DNA of 40,609 nucleotides from Candidatus Dojkabacteria bacterium (GTDB lineage: Bacteria > Patescibacteriota > Dojkabacteria > B142 > OLB20): positions 1 through 40,609 of the forward strand of contig JAGQLL010000016.1 in assembly GCA_020429395.1 (NCBI GenBank), written 5' to 3'. Positions 1 to 8,621 of this stretch are shown piece by piece; within the stretch, counting starts at the first letter, position 1, and every line of letters begins with the position of its first letter. Under the pieces are notes generated by a model, which did not search any database, was not told where the DNA came from, and saw only the letters and a program-made list of their open reading frames with translations. The translations under genes and the position numbers were made by a program.

Positions 1-323
1 ATTGTATTTGAGTACTCTTCTGCTTTTTGGTAGAAATGATTAATTTTATCCGAAACCGAATCTTTCGCTTGTAATAACCCCGCAAATGAACCGTAAGTAG
101 CGACTTTAGTAAGAATGTTTTCATATAATACTATCGCTTTGTTTAATTCATTCGGTGTCAACCCCCCTTTTAAAATTTTGCCTCTGTATTTTTTTTCAAA
201 ATTACTAGATTTTGTTTCAATTTCTTCTAAGTCTGCTTCGATTTGGGGATCATCCATCCCTTTATAGAGGTTGTCTAAATTCCAAACTACTCCTTTTGCT
301 AGATTTAATTCTGATTTCTTCAT
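1..323 (-). CDS. Oligoendopeptidase F-like (M3 family) peptidase, N-terminal part
   Basis: The reading frame starts at an ATG (321-323, minus strand) and stays open to the window edge, so about 107 N-terminal residues are visible. It begins MKKSELNLAKGVVWNLDNLY and continues with a WNLDNLYKGMDDP segment and an EKKYRGKI segment, the usual opening of M3-family oligoendopeptidase F (the 'W-L-LY-DP' start and the helical lobe). The HEXXH zinc site lies outside the window, so activity cannot be judged. The family cleaves short peptides in the cytoplasm. It lies 35 bp downstream of the CAP-domain gene on the same strand and may share its transcript. Confidence 0.72.
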   Translation of the reverse strand, partial: MKKSELNLAKGVVWNLDNLYKGMDDPQIEADLEEIETKSSNFEKKYRGKILKGGLTPNELNKAIVLYENILTKVATYGSFAGLLQAKDSVSDKINHFYQKAEEYSNT

Positions 324-358
324 TCGAAAATTATTAATTTCAGAATTATAACAGAATG

Positions 359-1051
359 TTAATTTTCACTTCCAAAGTGAATTACAGCAAGGCATGTATT
401 TGTGTATGAGGAGATATTTATCTCACATAAGTATGCGAACCCCATTTGTTGGTTTCTTTCGTCGAGCATTGCTTTGTTATGACTAGGGCTTTCTTTCCAA
501 CCTCGAATGATCGATGAGCTTGAATAATAGTTTACAGCAAGATTTTCAGATGCGTATTTAAATTTATATCCAGCATCACTTATAAAAGACCAAGGGTTTC
601 CATGATCAAAATAATTATTATCAACCATGTGTTTAGCTTTGTTTGTTGAACTAGTCTCTAACCTATAATCTACGTATATCTCGTTTAAACCTTTTGATTT
701 CCTATATTCGTTTATCATTGAGTAAATTTCACTTTTGTTTATTGAGATAGGGGTGTTCGCAACAACAGAATTCGTGGATTTTGTAGTAGAGTTATTTTTT
801 ACTTGTGCCGAGATAGGTCGAGTATTTATTGGAGTGGGTGTAAGTGTAACAGAATTATATATTCCAAGTATTTCGGGTGTTGGAGTTACTTCTCCAGTAA
901 AAATTATTGGATTATTAGATGAGATATTTGCATAGGTATCAACTTTTGATTGATAGAATTTTACAAGGGAGGTCGTAAGTCCAAGTGTAAAAATATATAA
1001 AAGCATGAATACTATTATTATCTTCTTCTTTTTCCTATGGTCTATATACAT
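359..1051 (-). CDS. Membrane-anchored CAP/SCP-domain protein
   Basis: 230 residues. A basic N-terminus (HRKKKKIIIV) precedes one hydrophobic segment at about residues 10-31, which makes it a signal anchor or signal peptide. A Thr/Ser/Pro/Asn-rich linker follows to about residue 100, then a CAP domain. The domain starts EIYSMINEYRKSKGL and carries the family hallmarks NYFDHGNPW, SENLA and WKESPSHNKAML, with the His/Glu pairs expected in bacterial SCP-like proteins. Bacterial CAP proteins are extracytoplasmic and mostly of unknown function. The gene follows the DUF1653 gene by 5 bp, so the two are probably co-transcribed. Confidence 0.87.
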   Translation of the reverse strand: MYIDHRKKKKIIIVFMLLYIFTLGLTTSLVKFYQSKVDTYANISSNNPIIFTGEVTPTPEILGIYNSVTLTPTPINTRPISAQVKNNSTTKSTNSVVANTPISINKSEIYSMINEYRKSKGLNEIYVDYRLETSSTNKAKHMVDNNYFDHGNPWSFISDAGYKFKYASENLAVNYYSSSSIIRGWKESPSHNKAMLDERNQQMGFAYLCEINISSYTNTCLAVIHFGSEN

Positions 1052-1056
1052 TAAAA

Positions 1057-1281
1057 CTATTTCTCTGAAATAAATTTGAATCTAGGAACCTTTTTACCAT
1101 TAACTTCAACATCATCCATAAACATTTCCAATGGTCTTAACCACATCTGGGAAGTCTCGTTTTCGTAGAGAGATATGTATACAACTAATGGCTCTAGTGT
1201 TTCGCTGTGCTTGGCTATTCCTAATGCCAAGTACTTTTTGCCTTTAACATGGCGATAATATCCGGGTACGAATTTTTTCAT
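1057..1281 (-). CDS. DUF1653 family protein
   Basis: 74 residues, about the normal length of this single-domain family. The opening PGYYRHVKGKKYLALGIAKHSE, the central LVVYISLYE and the W-RPLEMF segment match DUF1653 as I know it, a small beta-rich domain of unknown function found widely in bacteria. No signal peptide or membrane segment is visible. It is the first gene of a minus-strand run with the CAP-domain gene (5 bp gap) and then the M3 peptidase. The family assignment is from recognition of the motif pattern, not from a search. Confidence 0.75.
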   Translation of the reverse strand: MKKFVPGYYRHVKGKKYLALGIAKHSETLEPLVVYISLYENETSQMWLRPLEMFMDDVEVNGKKVPRFKFISEK

Positions 1282-1383
1282 CTGGAATGTGTAATATTTA
1301 ATATTATACTCATATATGTAGTCTTAACAAAACCTTACTTTTAAATTTCGACTGTGATAACATCAATTAATTAATATATTCTC

Positions 1384-2400
1384 TTGGTAACTCTAGTTAG
1401 CGACAGGAATTCATACTTAAAAGACTCTCAAGAGTACGAATTGAACTTTATACAGTCATGGGAATGGGGAGAAGTAAAAAAACCTAACTGGGAACCCCTA
1501 CGAATTAAAATTGATAATTACCCTGTCACAGTTCTATTGAAAAAACTTCCATTGATAAATGCGAAATTTGGATATATTCCACGTGCATTAGGCTCGGCTA
1601 AACATATAGAAAAGTATCTGCCAATTCTTGAAAAATATTTAAAGAACGAAATCGGACTGAGTCATGTAATTCTAGAACCAAATTCGACCAACTTGAATGT
1701 AAAAGACGCTTTAGTTGACTTAGGTTGGATTCAATCTGGTCATACTATACAACCACAAAACAGCAATATTATTTCATTAGTTGAAGGTGAGGAAGTTGTT
1801 TTTGCTCGAATGTCCGGTAATTACCGTAAAAAGATACGAAGGGCTATGAAGCATGGGTGTGAAATTGAAATCTTGTCTTACGCGAATGATGTTGATGCCA
1901 TTGAGAGGTTTTATAAAATTATGGATGAAATCTATCATAGGACCAAATTCATTATGTCCGGAAAAGATTACTTCGAGAAGATTTGGAACACGTTTGGTCC
2001 ATTAAACAATGCCAAGATTCTGGTCGTGAAATACGAGGGCAATGATGTCGGTTCTATAATGTATCTGTATGATGAAAATGTAGCATATGAGCTTTACGGT
2101 GGGACTGGACAGGCAGGCAGATCTATAATGGCTAATTACTTACTAAAATGGGAAGGCATAAAACATGCAATTGAAATGGGTAAAAAATCTTATGATCAGT
2201 GGGGAGTGGCACCCAAAGTTGATGGCGTCTATGACCCAAAACATCCACTAGCCAATATCTCTCAGTTTAAATCGGGTTTTGGTGGTGAAGATGTTGAATT
2301 TCTTCCACAATTTATAAAAGTGTTCAATCCCCTAGCCTATCGTTTTTATAAAATTGGTCTGTTGTTGAACAGATTAAAGTTGTTAATTAAGAAAGCATAG
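1384..2400 (+). CDS. FemAB-type peptidoglycan bridge aminoacyltransferase
   Basis: 338 residues, typical for the FemABX family. These enzymes use aminoacyl-tRNA to add residues to the peptide cross-bridge of lipid II on the cytoplasmic face of the membrane. The sequence opens with SYLKDSQEYELNFIQSWEWG, has FGYIPRALG, the MSGNYRKKIRRAMKHG segment (typical of the duplicated GNAT fold) and a second GNAT half ending in YDQWGVAPK and FKSGFGGE, the classic FemAB C-terminal signature. The start is a TTG at 1384; an in-frame stop lies just upstream and there is no convincing Shine-Dalgarno site. It is transcribed away from the CAP/DUF1653 genes. Confidence 0.87.
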   Translation: MVTLVSDRNSYLKDSQEYELNFIQSWEWGEVKKPNWEPLRIKIDNYPVTVLLKKLPLINAKFGYIPRALGSAKHIEKYLPILEKYLKNEIGLSHVILEPNSTNLNVKDALVDLGWIQSGHTIQPQNSNIISLVEGEEVVFARMSGNYRKKIRRAMKHGCEIEILSYANDVDAIERFYKIMDEIYHRTKFIMSGKDYFEKIWNTFGPLNNAKILVVKYEGNDVGSIMYLYDENVAYELYGGTGQAGRSIMANYLLKWEGIKHAIEMGKKSYDQWGVAPKVDGVYDPKHPLANISQFKSGFGGEDVEFLPQFIKVFNPLAYRFYKIGLLLNRLKLLIKKA

Positions 2401-2533
2401 TTACTTGCTTATAATTGAATTTGTGTAAGTGTTGATTCCTTCAATATTAAAAATCATCAAAATTAATAACTTGATGTATAATTAGTATATAAGATGCCTT
2501 TGTTTACGGTTCTTAAATAAATAGTAAGAAATT

Positions 2534-3382
2534 ATGCAGGAACTCAACGCATTCAACTTATTACCAGACAATCTGATGCCGGTAGTATCGCTTCAGCCTA
2601 ATGCTTATGAAGAGCTTAAAAGGAGAATTAGTAAAATTCCTACTGCTTTGGGGATTAATTATGGTGCTTTCCAGCAAGAATTTGTTGAATTATTTTGGGA
2701 ACCACCAGCTTCGGGTTTTGATTCGAGAACAGTTGATGTTTTATATTACTCGTTAATGTTGGCGTACGATAGAATTGCAGGATTGACCATTCATCCACAA
2801 GTTGCAAAGTTCTTACCATCATATTTTTCATTCGACGTCTCATCTATTCATGAAGCTGCTCAAAGAGAGGAAGAAAAGACGCATATTTTATTAGGTAGTT
2901 TGACACCTTATAGTACCTTGGCACATGAAAAAGCAGTTGAGTTTTTATTTGGAAGCTCAGCAAATGCTATTCATTTTGATATTGGAAGTGTCCAGTTAAC
3001 CTCACCAGTGCTAAAATCATCACCTTCGTTCCAGGCTGATGCAAGACAACTACCCTTATCACCGAATTCGGTTATTACTTTTTGGAGTAATAATTTATTT
3101 GGAGAATTTGGCAGAAGTATAAAGGAAAAGATTGCAGTGTTTTCGGAACTGGATAGGACGTTGTCTACGGGTGGCGCATTCTTGGGTGTGGAAACTACAG
3201 AAAACACAAATTTAGCTATTGATTTTTTCAAATCACATGCTTATGAAACAAGTGTAAAACCAGCGTTATGTTACACTTCCGCAAGTCAAGAAGAAGATTT
3301 TTTACTGCGAGGAAAAAGCAATTTTAAAGTTGAAACGAATTACGATGGCTATTTCTCTTTTATGGTTACGAAATTGAATTAA
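2534..3382 (+). CDS. Unassigned protein, possible class I methyltransferase-like fold
   Basis: 282 residues, no membrane segment. I do not recognise a family with certainty. The second half has a class I SAM-methyltransferase-like layout: an FDIGS strand-loop near residue 150, then ADARQLPLS, the usual acidic-loop position ('D-A-LPF'), then a strand with NNLFGEF and a helix leading to DRTLSTGGAFLGVET, which resembles the 'L-PGG-L' motif after strand 5. The glycine-rich motif I is not clear, so it may be degenerate. An ATG at 2534 follows an AT-rich leader that contains a TATAAT at 2477-2482. It is probably a stand-alone gene. Confidence 0.5.
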   Translation: MQELNAFNLLPDNLMPVVSLQPNAYEELKRRISKIPTALGINYGAFQQEFVELFWEPPASGFDSRTVDVLYYSLMLAYDRIAGLTIHPQVAKFLPSYFSFDVSSIHEAAQREEEKTHILLGSLTPYSTLAHEKAVEFLFGSSANAIHFDIGSVQLTSPVLKSSPSFQADARQLPLSPNSVITFWSNNLFGEFGRSIKEKIAVFSELDRTLSTGGAFLGVETTENTNLAIDFFKSHAYETSVKPALCYTSASQEEDFLLRGKSNFKVETNYDGYFSFMVTKLN

Positions 3383-3427
3383 CAGATGATATCAGAAATG
3401 AATACTAAATATAAATTTGATTAAAAT

Positions 3428-4180
3428 CTATCTTCGACTCGTAACCAAACCGGCATATGTTTGGTCAATTGGCATTATTTCAATATTATCAATATTTACT
3501 CTCATAGGCTGTTCAATAATCCATTTGATAGTATTTGCGATATCTATCGCCTGCAAAGCTCTTGTTTTTTCATAGACTTGCTTTGCTTTTTCGCTATCTC
3601 CTTTAAATCTGACAATTGAGAATTCTGTTTCTGCTGCTCCTGGTTCTATATTGCTTACTTTTATATCTGTTCCAGCCAGATCTGCTCTTAAATTTCTGGA
3701 GAATTGTCTAACAAATGCTTTTGTTGCGCCATATACATTGCCTTTTGGATAGGGAGCGCTACCAGAAACTGAGCCAATATTTATGATCAAGCCGGCATTT
3801 CTTACTTTCATAGTTTTTAGTGCGAAATTAGTACAGTAAACAAGTCCTTTATTGTTTGTGTCTATCATTTTCTCCCAATCATCCAAATCTGAATTTTGTG
3901 CTAAGTCGAGTCCTGCTGCTAAACCTGCGTTATTAATTAATACATCAATATTCTTGAAATTAGCTGGAAGATTATTGAAAAGTTTCTCTACCTCTCCCCT
4001 TTTAGTTACGTCAGTTTGTTGAATATGAACTTCGGTTTTTAATTCCTTCTTAAGTTTTTCTAATTTGTCTTTTCTGCGAGCTATAAGAATTAATTTATAT
4101 CCACTTTCTGATAACAGTTTGGCAGTCGCTTCTCCAAATCCAGATGATGCGCCTGTGATGAGTACTGTTTTAGTTTCCAT
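3428..4180 (-). CDS. Short-chain dehydrogenase/reductase (classical SDR)
   Basis: 250 residues, standard classical SDR length. The N-terminal cofactor motif TGASSGFGEATA (TGxxxGxG) begins at about residue 10. An Arg-rich segment after strand 2 (IARRKDK) favours NADP(H). The structural NNAG motif (INNAGLAAG) and the catalytic YxxxK (VYGATKAF, preceded by the catalytic Ser in NIGSVSG) are all intact. The sequence resembles the YdfG-like group of 3-hydroxy acid/serine dehydrogenases, but the substrate cannot be fixed from sequence. It lies 68 bp downstream of the MFS gene on the same strand. Confidence 0.92.
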   Translation of the reverse strand: METKTVLITGASSGFGEATAKLLSESGYKLILIARRKDKLEKLKKELKTEVHIQQTDVTKRGEVEKLFNNLPANFKNIDVLINNAGLAAGLDLAQNSDLDDWEKMIDTNNKGLVYCTNFALKTMKVRNAGLIINIGSVSGSAPYPKGNVYGATKAFVRQFSRNLRADLAGTDIKVSNIEPGAAETEFSIVRFKGDSEKAKQVYEKTRALQAIDIANTIKWIIEQPMRVNIDNIEIMPIDQTYAGLVTSRR

Positions 4181-4248
4181 AGGTTACATATTGTAAGTTT
4201 TAATAACACAATTTTATCATAACAAAGATTGACACGACATTAATCAAA

Positions 4249-5427
4249 TTAAACAGTTATTATAGGGGTATCATCCATATGCTTTTGAACTAGATATAAT
4301 TGCCAAGAGATTATGATTATTATTAATCCAGCTAAAATCCAAACGCTCCCAACTCCATAAGTATCTGCAATGAAACCGACTGACAATATTGAAATAATCT
4401 TGCCGATACCGCTAAGAAATGACAAAAAGGAAAACATAGATGCTCTATCAACTTGAATAATTTTATTAATTACAATTTGCGATAATACTCCGTAAATATT
4501 AATAAAAAAGCTTTGTCCTAACACGCATATTATTGCGAATGTGCTACCGATAAATACACCTGCAAATATGACAAATATTGAATGTATAAGAAATGATAAC
4601 CAAAATGCGGTTTTAATAATTTTCAACTTGTAGGCAACGACATTCCCAAGTATTCCTACAATACTTGCTAGTGCAAATACAAAGCCGATATTATTTTGTC
4701 CTGCTGATAATTCAATTAATTTAATCCAAAACAAATCAATAGCAGTTTTGGTAATACCCCACAGAAATTCTGAACTGGCTTGATAAACTACCGCCTTTGA
4801 ACTTCGTAGTTGCCTCAAAACAGATGCCGAACCAACTCTGATAAAGTCTAGGCTATAACCAGAATATTCTTGTATTTTTTTAATTTCTTTAATTCCAAAA
4901 ATTAGAATTGTAATGATTAATAATTTGAAAAGAAAATCAAATAAGTAAAATGTCCGTAGATCAATAATTTGAGTTGCCCAGATAGTTATAATGGGGACGA
5001 TTATATTGGCAATATTCTGTATTAAATTTCTGATTGTAAGGAAGCTTTTTAAATCAGAACTAAATGTTTCATAAGCGAGCGCATCAAATGCCCCTGATAT
5101 GAAAGCAAAGCCGATTCCATAAAATACGCCGGCAATAAATAATATCGGATAGCTTGTGGTTAGGAAAAATATTAATGGTGCTATTGTTAAAGCTAAGGTA
5201 CCTATAATTACTGCCTTTTTATACCCATATTTGTCTGCAAAAAAGCCAGAAGGTAACTCCACAAAGAATTGCGTAATAAACAAGGGTAAATCTAACAACG
5301 TGGCCATCGTATACGACAGATTCAATACGTTTGTTAAATAAAGAAAATAAGTTGTGAATAACATCGAATTGGTTACGTTAAACAGCCCGCTTACCAAGTA
5401 GATGTTGTGTATCTTTTTTAATGCCAT
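4249..5427 (-). CDS. MFS family permease
   Basis: 392 residues with about 12 hydrophobic segments and a basic cytoplasmic loop between segments 2 and 3 (ADKYGYKKA, the 'G-x3-D-x-x-G-x-R/K' type MFS loop-2 motif, here FFADKYGYKKA). The larger central loop around residues 180-210 is charged, as expected between the two six-helix halves. The substrate is unknown; this divergent type is often annotated as a drug or sugar efflux permease. It is the first gene of a minus-strand pair with the SDR gene. It is the last clearly chromosomal gene before the noncoding stretch at the left edge of the island. Confidence 0.87.
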   Translation of the reverse strand: MALKKIHNIYLVSGLFNVTNSMLFTTYFLYLTNVLNLSYTMATLLDLPLFITQFFVELPSGFFADKYGYKKAVIIGTLALTIAPLIFFLTTSYPILFIAGVFYGIGFAFISGAFDALAYETFSSDLKSFLTIRNLIQNIANIIVPIITIWATQIIDLRTFYLFDFLFKLLIITILIFGIKEIKKIQEYSGYSLDFIRVGSASVLRQLRSSKAVVYQASSEFLWGITKTAIDLFWIKLIELSAGQNNIGFVFALASIVGILGNVVAYKLKIIKTAFWLSFLIHSIFVIFAGVFIGSTFAIICVLGQSFFINIYGVLSQIVINKIIQVDRASMFSFLSFLSGIGKIISILSVGFIADTYGVGSVWILAGLIIIIISWQLYLVQKHMDDTPIITV

Positions 5428-5775
5428 TTCAAAATTAATAGATATATAAAATCAAGATCCAAAAAGACTGGATACAAGAAATAACTATTAATTTGAAACT
5501 TAAAGCTTGGGGAACTGTATGAAGCTATGAAATATTAAACGCAAGTTAAGTCCTGTACTTAAGCAGTCTTAAATTTTGTGTTTGAAATATTGTTCATTAC
5601 AGTATTAATTAGATGGGATATTATACTATGGGATTGTTGGGTTTGCAAAGGATGATAAAGATACGTGTAGCTTTCAAGCAGCAGCAGTTATCTAATCTTT
5701 GATAAATCTTGGTATAGGATTATTGGTTGAAATTAGAAAACATAGGTTTGAAAATTGACGGAGTACCTCATGACT

Positions 5776-5830
5776 GTTCCCGACAACAGTAAAGTTCGTC
5801 ATCACTTCGTTCGACTCACTAACTGTTTCG
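5776..5830. repeat. Border repeat copy A (55 bp, structured)
   Basis: 55 bp unit, 39 of 55 bases identical to copy B 70 bp downstream. Bases 5785-5790 (AACAGT) pair perfectly with 5822-5827 (ACTGTT). It contains the shared family blocks GTAAAGTTCG and CTCACTAAC. Together with copies B, C and D it forms a short interspersed repeat family found only at the two island edges in this window. Confidence 0.7.
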
Positions 5831-5845
5831 TAACAACGTCAGGTT

Positions 5846-5900
5846 GCTCCCGACAGTTGTAAGGTTCAACTTTACTACGTTCGTTTCACCAACAACTTCG
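5846..5900. repeat. Border repeat copy B (55 bp, structured)
   Basis: 55 bp unit of identical length to copy A. Its stem arms 5855-5860 (AGTTGT) and 5892-5897 (ACAACT) also pair perfectly, although three of the six positions on each side differ from copy A. These are three compensatory changes, so pairing has been kept under selection or by copying from a structured parent. Its end runs directly into the tRNA-Ser 3'-end copy. Confidence 0.7.
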
Positions 5901-5915
5901 GAGAGGACAGGATTC
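5899..5915 (-). repeat. 17-bp copy of the tRNA-Ser 3' end (candidate att site)
   Basis: CGGAGAGGACAGGATTC is identical to 29760-29776, which is the discriminator base, the 3' acceptor strand and the 3' strand of the T arm of tRNA-Ser(UGA) read on the minus strand. The CCA-encoding bases and the T loop are not shared. A chance match of this particular 17-mer in 40 kb is very unlikely. Duplication of a tRNA 3' end is the usual footprint of site-specific integration, so this is the candidate left attachment site. Confidence 0.7.
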
Positions 5916-5935
5916 ACCCTTCGGGTATAGTTCAG

Positions 5936-5984
5936 GTAAGTTCGCAATCTCATTTCATTCGTTGCTCACTAACCCTTCACTTAC
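5936..5984. repeat. Border repeat copy D (divergent)
   Basis: It contains the two family blocks GTAAGTTCGC (5936-5945) and GCTCACTAACC (5964-5974), both also found identically in copy C at the other island edge. A 6 bp stem GTAAGT/ACTTAC (5936-5941 with 5979-5984) closes the unit. The spacing between blocks differs from copies A to C, so it is related but diverged. Confidence 0.55.
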
Positions 5985-6050
5985 GAACCGTCGGTTCTCA
6001 TCCAAGTCCTTCCAAATTTTTACAACCTTCCGACTATGTCGGAAGCTTAT

Positions 6051-6086
6051 AAAAACGGGACATCCGAGTCTGGAACCAGATGACCC
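6051..6086 (-). terminator. Probable intrinsic terminator of the PIN-like gene
   Basis: Read on the minus strand, a GGG-x-CATC arm (6086 downward) pairs with GATG-x-CCC, and an inner TCTGG-TT-CCAGA stem fills the loop; a G and then a run of five T follow (6055-6051). It lies 65 bp beyond the stop codon of the minus-strand gene at 6151-7413. The long internally paired hairpin is larger than a simple terminator, so a second structural role is possible. Confidence 0.5.
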
Positions 6087-6150
6087 TGTTTGATTATATA
6101 CAAAATGAGACAAATGAGACACATAAAAAAGGAGTATCAATCTAACAGTT

Positions 6151-7413
6151 TTACTTATCATACATGGTTGTATATGGTTGCCCATAATCCTCTCCATAGA
6201 CTTCTTTTACTTTATTTAAGTGTCTTTTTGATGCACTTGCTTCTATATTATCGAGGTATTCAAAAAATCCTTTGAAATCATTGGCTGAATAGAATTTATC
6301 AGAGAGCCCAAGTTTAAGAATCTTATCACCCTCCTTAATATTCTGTTTGAAGGCATTATCAATAAATAATACGTCGCAATAAGGAGTAAATGCTGAAATG
6401 AATGCCATATCATTTGATGTACCCATATTCGGCAATCGAGTTCTCCCACCATGAGCTGCTTGGTTGGCCAGACCTGCTGCTAGCATAGAATAATTTATTA
6501 CGAATGGAATTTGTGTTGCTTGTTCTGATTGAAAAAATTCTGCTAGCTTAGTAAATACCTCTTCCTCCTTTATTTTGCCACTTTGTCTCAGAATGCCACC
6601 TAAATGAATTATAAGAACATCTTTTTCTGAAAAGACAAGATTTGATATTCCGCTAAGGGAATATCCTAATACTGATTTTAAATACATTTGCCAGTAAGCG
6701 GGTCCATAAGCATTCTTTTCTTCATTAAACCAATCCATAAACGTCTTTTGGGTTTCTGTTTTCCATCTATTGAAAACCTTGGCTAATTCTAAAGAAGAGA
6801 CATCTCTTGTCATCTTAAGTTCCTGAATATAATCTGTCCGATCATTGCTGAATTCAATACTTACCCGAATTGTGTCTTGCCATCCATTTAAGTTTCCATG
6901 AACAACGTTGTGTATAGTAATAGGCTCAACTTTTACACCCAACCATTTTGTAAATGCTTCGTAGAATTGGTACCGAATTATTGTATCGATGTTATAAAAC
7001 ACTACTCCATTACCTAAATGTTCATACATTTGTTTGAGGTCTTTAAAAACCGGTGTCACTATGGATTCGTGTTCATGAACTTGTGAATAAGGACAAATAA
7101 TCAATTGCAGTTTTACAAGTCGATCCAATTTTTCAAACATCACCTTCCATTCATTTTGGATTTGAGTTTGCTTTTTAGGATCTGTGGTTCTTATAGATTT
7201 CATCATATTACTGATTGCCATTTGGTCTAGGTAAATAATCTTCTTTTTAATATCAGGTAATTTATATGATTCAGAATGCATACAATTATTGCATCGCCTA
7301 ACAAAACTTCTTCTATTAATCATAAGTCTGCCATATACGTCTTCTCCACATTTAGGGCATTTAATAAAAGGTTTACTTACAAACATTTCAGGTGTGATTT
7401 TCAGTTTCTTCAT
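6151..7413 (-). CDS. Zinc-ribbon PIN-like nuclease domain protein
   Basis: 420 residues. The N-terminus has a four-cysteine zinc ribbon (C19, C22, C41, C44). It is followed directly by a hydrophobic strand and Asp in IIYLDQMAISN (D63), a conserved acidic pair around E114/E116, and near the C-terminus SNDMAF (D335) and CDVLFIDN (D347, D352). This order of acidic residues at strand ends fits a PIN-fold ribonuclease with a long helical insertion, but the match is distant. PIN domains cut RNA in toxin-antitoxin and defence settings. No antitoxin-sized partner adjoins it; it is divergent from the HNH/restriction operon and may share its control region. Confidence 0.6.
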   Translation of the reverse strand: MKKLKITPEMFVSKPFIKCPKCGEDVYGRLMINRRSFVRRCNNCMHSESYKLPDIKKKIIYLDQMAISNMMKSIRTTDPKKQTQIQNEWKVMFEKLDRLVKLQLIICPYSQVHEHESIVTPVFKDLKQMYEHLGNGVVFYNIDTIIRYQFYEAFTKWLGVKVEPITIHNVVHGNLNGWQDTIRVSIEFSNDRTDYIQELKMTRDVSSLELAKVFNRWKTETQKTFMDWFNEEKNAYGPAYWQMYLKSVLGYSLSGISNLVFSEKDVLIIHLGGILRQSGKIKEEEVFTKLAEFFQSEQATQIPFVINYSMLAAGLANQAAHGGRTRLPNMGTSNDMAFISAFTPYCDVLFIDNAFKQNIKEGDKILKLGLSDKFYSANDFKGFFEYLDNIEASASKRHLNKVKEVYGEDYGQPYTTMYDK

Positions 7414-7435
7414 AATACTTTGGATGCTGTAATTA

Positions 7436-7491
7436 TTGCATGGTAATTGCGTCTATTTTGTTATATTATATACCACAGATTACTGATAATC
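7436..7491 (+). promoter_or_regulatory. Probable promoter/operator of the HNH-XRE-hsd operon
   Basis: The gap between the divergent genes holds TTGCGT (7447-7452), 16 bases, then TATACC (7469-7474) as a possible -35/-10 pair. A TATTAT also overlaps this region. Just downstream is a 5+5 bp palindrome GATTA-CTGA-TAATC (7478-7491), a plausible site for the XRE protein encoded in the operon. Placing the promoter here requires translation to start after about 7480. Confidence 0.35.
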
Positions 7492-7496
7492 TATTG

Positions 7497-8621
7497 ATGA
7501 ATATGCTAGATATAAATATTGATAAAAGTAAATTTGAGCAACAATTTGATAGATTTATCAGATATGTTCTAAGTACCTCCAGTGAAACTCACTTCCTTTC
7601 TTTCTCCTCAAACGAAACAACCAGTAAACAAGAGGGATATAAATTGGATGTTTATGAGGAAGCAAAACAAAACCTCTCATATAAAAAATGGATCGAGTCA
7701 GATATTGGCACTGGGAGAATTCATGGGGATTCTGTAAAAGCTTTGCGAATAAGTGGTAATAAAAACAATCTTGTTGATTGGAGGCTCATTGATAGATATG
7801 CAAATAAAGAAATACTGAAGACCGATCTTAGTGATTTAGAAGGGACTATATTCAACCTGTTCAATAATATTCAAGAAGAATCGGTGTTATTTGGACAATT
7901 GGTAGAAAGTATAGGAGCTAATTACAGCTTAATCGCATACTTCTTTTTTATAAAAGACAAACAACGGTTCCTTCCTATTAGTACCAATAGGTTTGATAAA
8001 GCATTTCAATTGATTGGAATTGAAGAATTTAGTACAACTCAGCATTGTACTTGGGACAATTATCAAACATACAATCTAATTGTTGAAGAAGTACAGTCTT
8101 TACTCAATGAAAAGATTAAAGGGGAAGTATATTTACTAGATGCTCATTCATTCCTATGGATGATATCCGGAGATTTAGAGTCTGATCTTAAACCTGAATT
8201 TAAAGATTTCCAATGGAGAAATCCTGATGTATCTACAGTTAAGCGAGAAATTTTGCAACGCCAAGGTCAAGAAGTCTTTAGGAAGAAGCTATTACAATAC
8301 TGGAAAAATAAATGCTCAGTAACTAAATTAGACTATGATTCACTATTAGTTGCCTCACACATCAAACCTTGGAAAGACTCTACTGATCAAGAAAGATTTG
8401 ATGTTCATAATGGTTTACTATTAACCCCCAACTTAGATAAGTTATTTGATAAGGGATTGATCTCATTTGCTTCTGATGGACAAATATTAATATCGAGTAA
8501 ACTTAGCGATACTCAGAAGAAACTTTTGGGACTGGATAATACTTTGAGAATAGATGATTTAGAAATTGCTCATTCCTACTACCTTGAATACCACAGAAAC
8601 AATATTTTTATGAAATCATGA
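7497..8621 (+). CDS. HNH endonuclease (restriction-type)
   Basis: About 374 residues from the ATG at 7497 (7503 is equally possible). The frame is open up to an ATG at 7440, but that would add a hydrophobic stretch overlapping the probable promoter and leave 26 bp to the divergent gene. The C-terminal third carries an HNH_2-type core: a Cys in NKCSVTK, SHIKPW (first His), then DVHNGLLLTPNLDKLFDKG (HN and the metal-binding side), followed by a typical GLISF tail. The N-terminal two thirds match no family I know and may be a recognition domain. It overlaps the XRE gene by 4 bp, tying it to the type I system. Confidence 0.8.
   Translation: MNMLDINIDKSKFEQQFDRFIRYVLSTSSETHFLSFSSNETTSKQEGYKLDVYEEAKQNLSYKKWIESDIGTGRIHGDSVKALRISGNKNNLVDWRLIDRYANKEILKTDLSDLEGTIFNLFNNIQEESVLFGQLVESIGANYSLIAYFFFIKDKQRFLPISTNRFDKAFQLIGIEEFSTTQHCTWDNYQTYNLIVEEVQSLLNEKIKGEVYLLDAHSFLWMISGDLESDLKPEFKDFQWRNPDVSTVKREILQRQGQEVFRKKLLQYWKNKCSVTKLDYDSLLVASHIKPWKDSTDQERFDVHNGLLLTPNLDKLFDKGLISFASDGQILISSKLSDTQKKLLGLDNTLRIDDLEIAHSYYLEYHRNNIFMKS

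Larger units (their letters stand above)
5428..6150. other. Gene-free left border region of the island
   Basis: 723 bases without a credible gene. From 5428 to about 5760 it is plain AT-rich sequence with nothing recognisable apart from a short coding-like stretch full of stops near 5646-5752. From 5776 to 5990 it holds three members of a short structured repeat family and the 17-base tRNA-Ser 3'-end copy. From 6027 to 6045 there is a perfect 8 bp inverted repeat with a 3-base loop (CTTCCGAC/GTCGGAAG). From 6051 to 6086 there is a terminator-like hairpin. The clustering of tRNA material and hairpins marks this as the junction between chromosome and accessory DNA. Confidence 0.7.

Noticed and set aside
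5646-5752. Possible remnant of a coding sequence
   Set aside because: One frame gives a protein-like stretch (NLGIGLLVEIRKH) but with several stops and no family I can name; too weak to call a pseudogene.
5955-6197. 80-residue minus-strand frame
   Set aside because: It runs across repeat copy D, the hairpins and the terminator and overlaps the end of the PIN-like gene; composition is that of translated repeats.
7440-7496. Upstream start of the HNH gene
   Set aside because: It would add a hydrophobic leader, leave 26 bp to the divergent gene and cover the probable promoter; the ATG at 7497 or 7503 is preferred.
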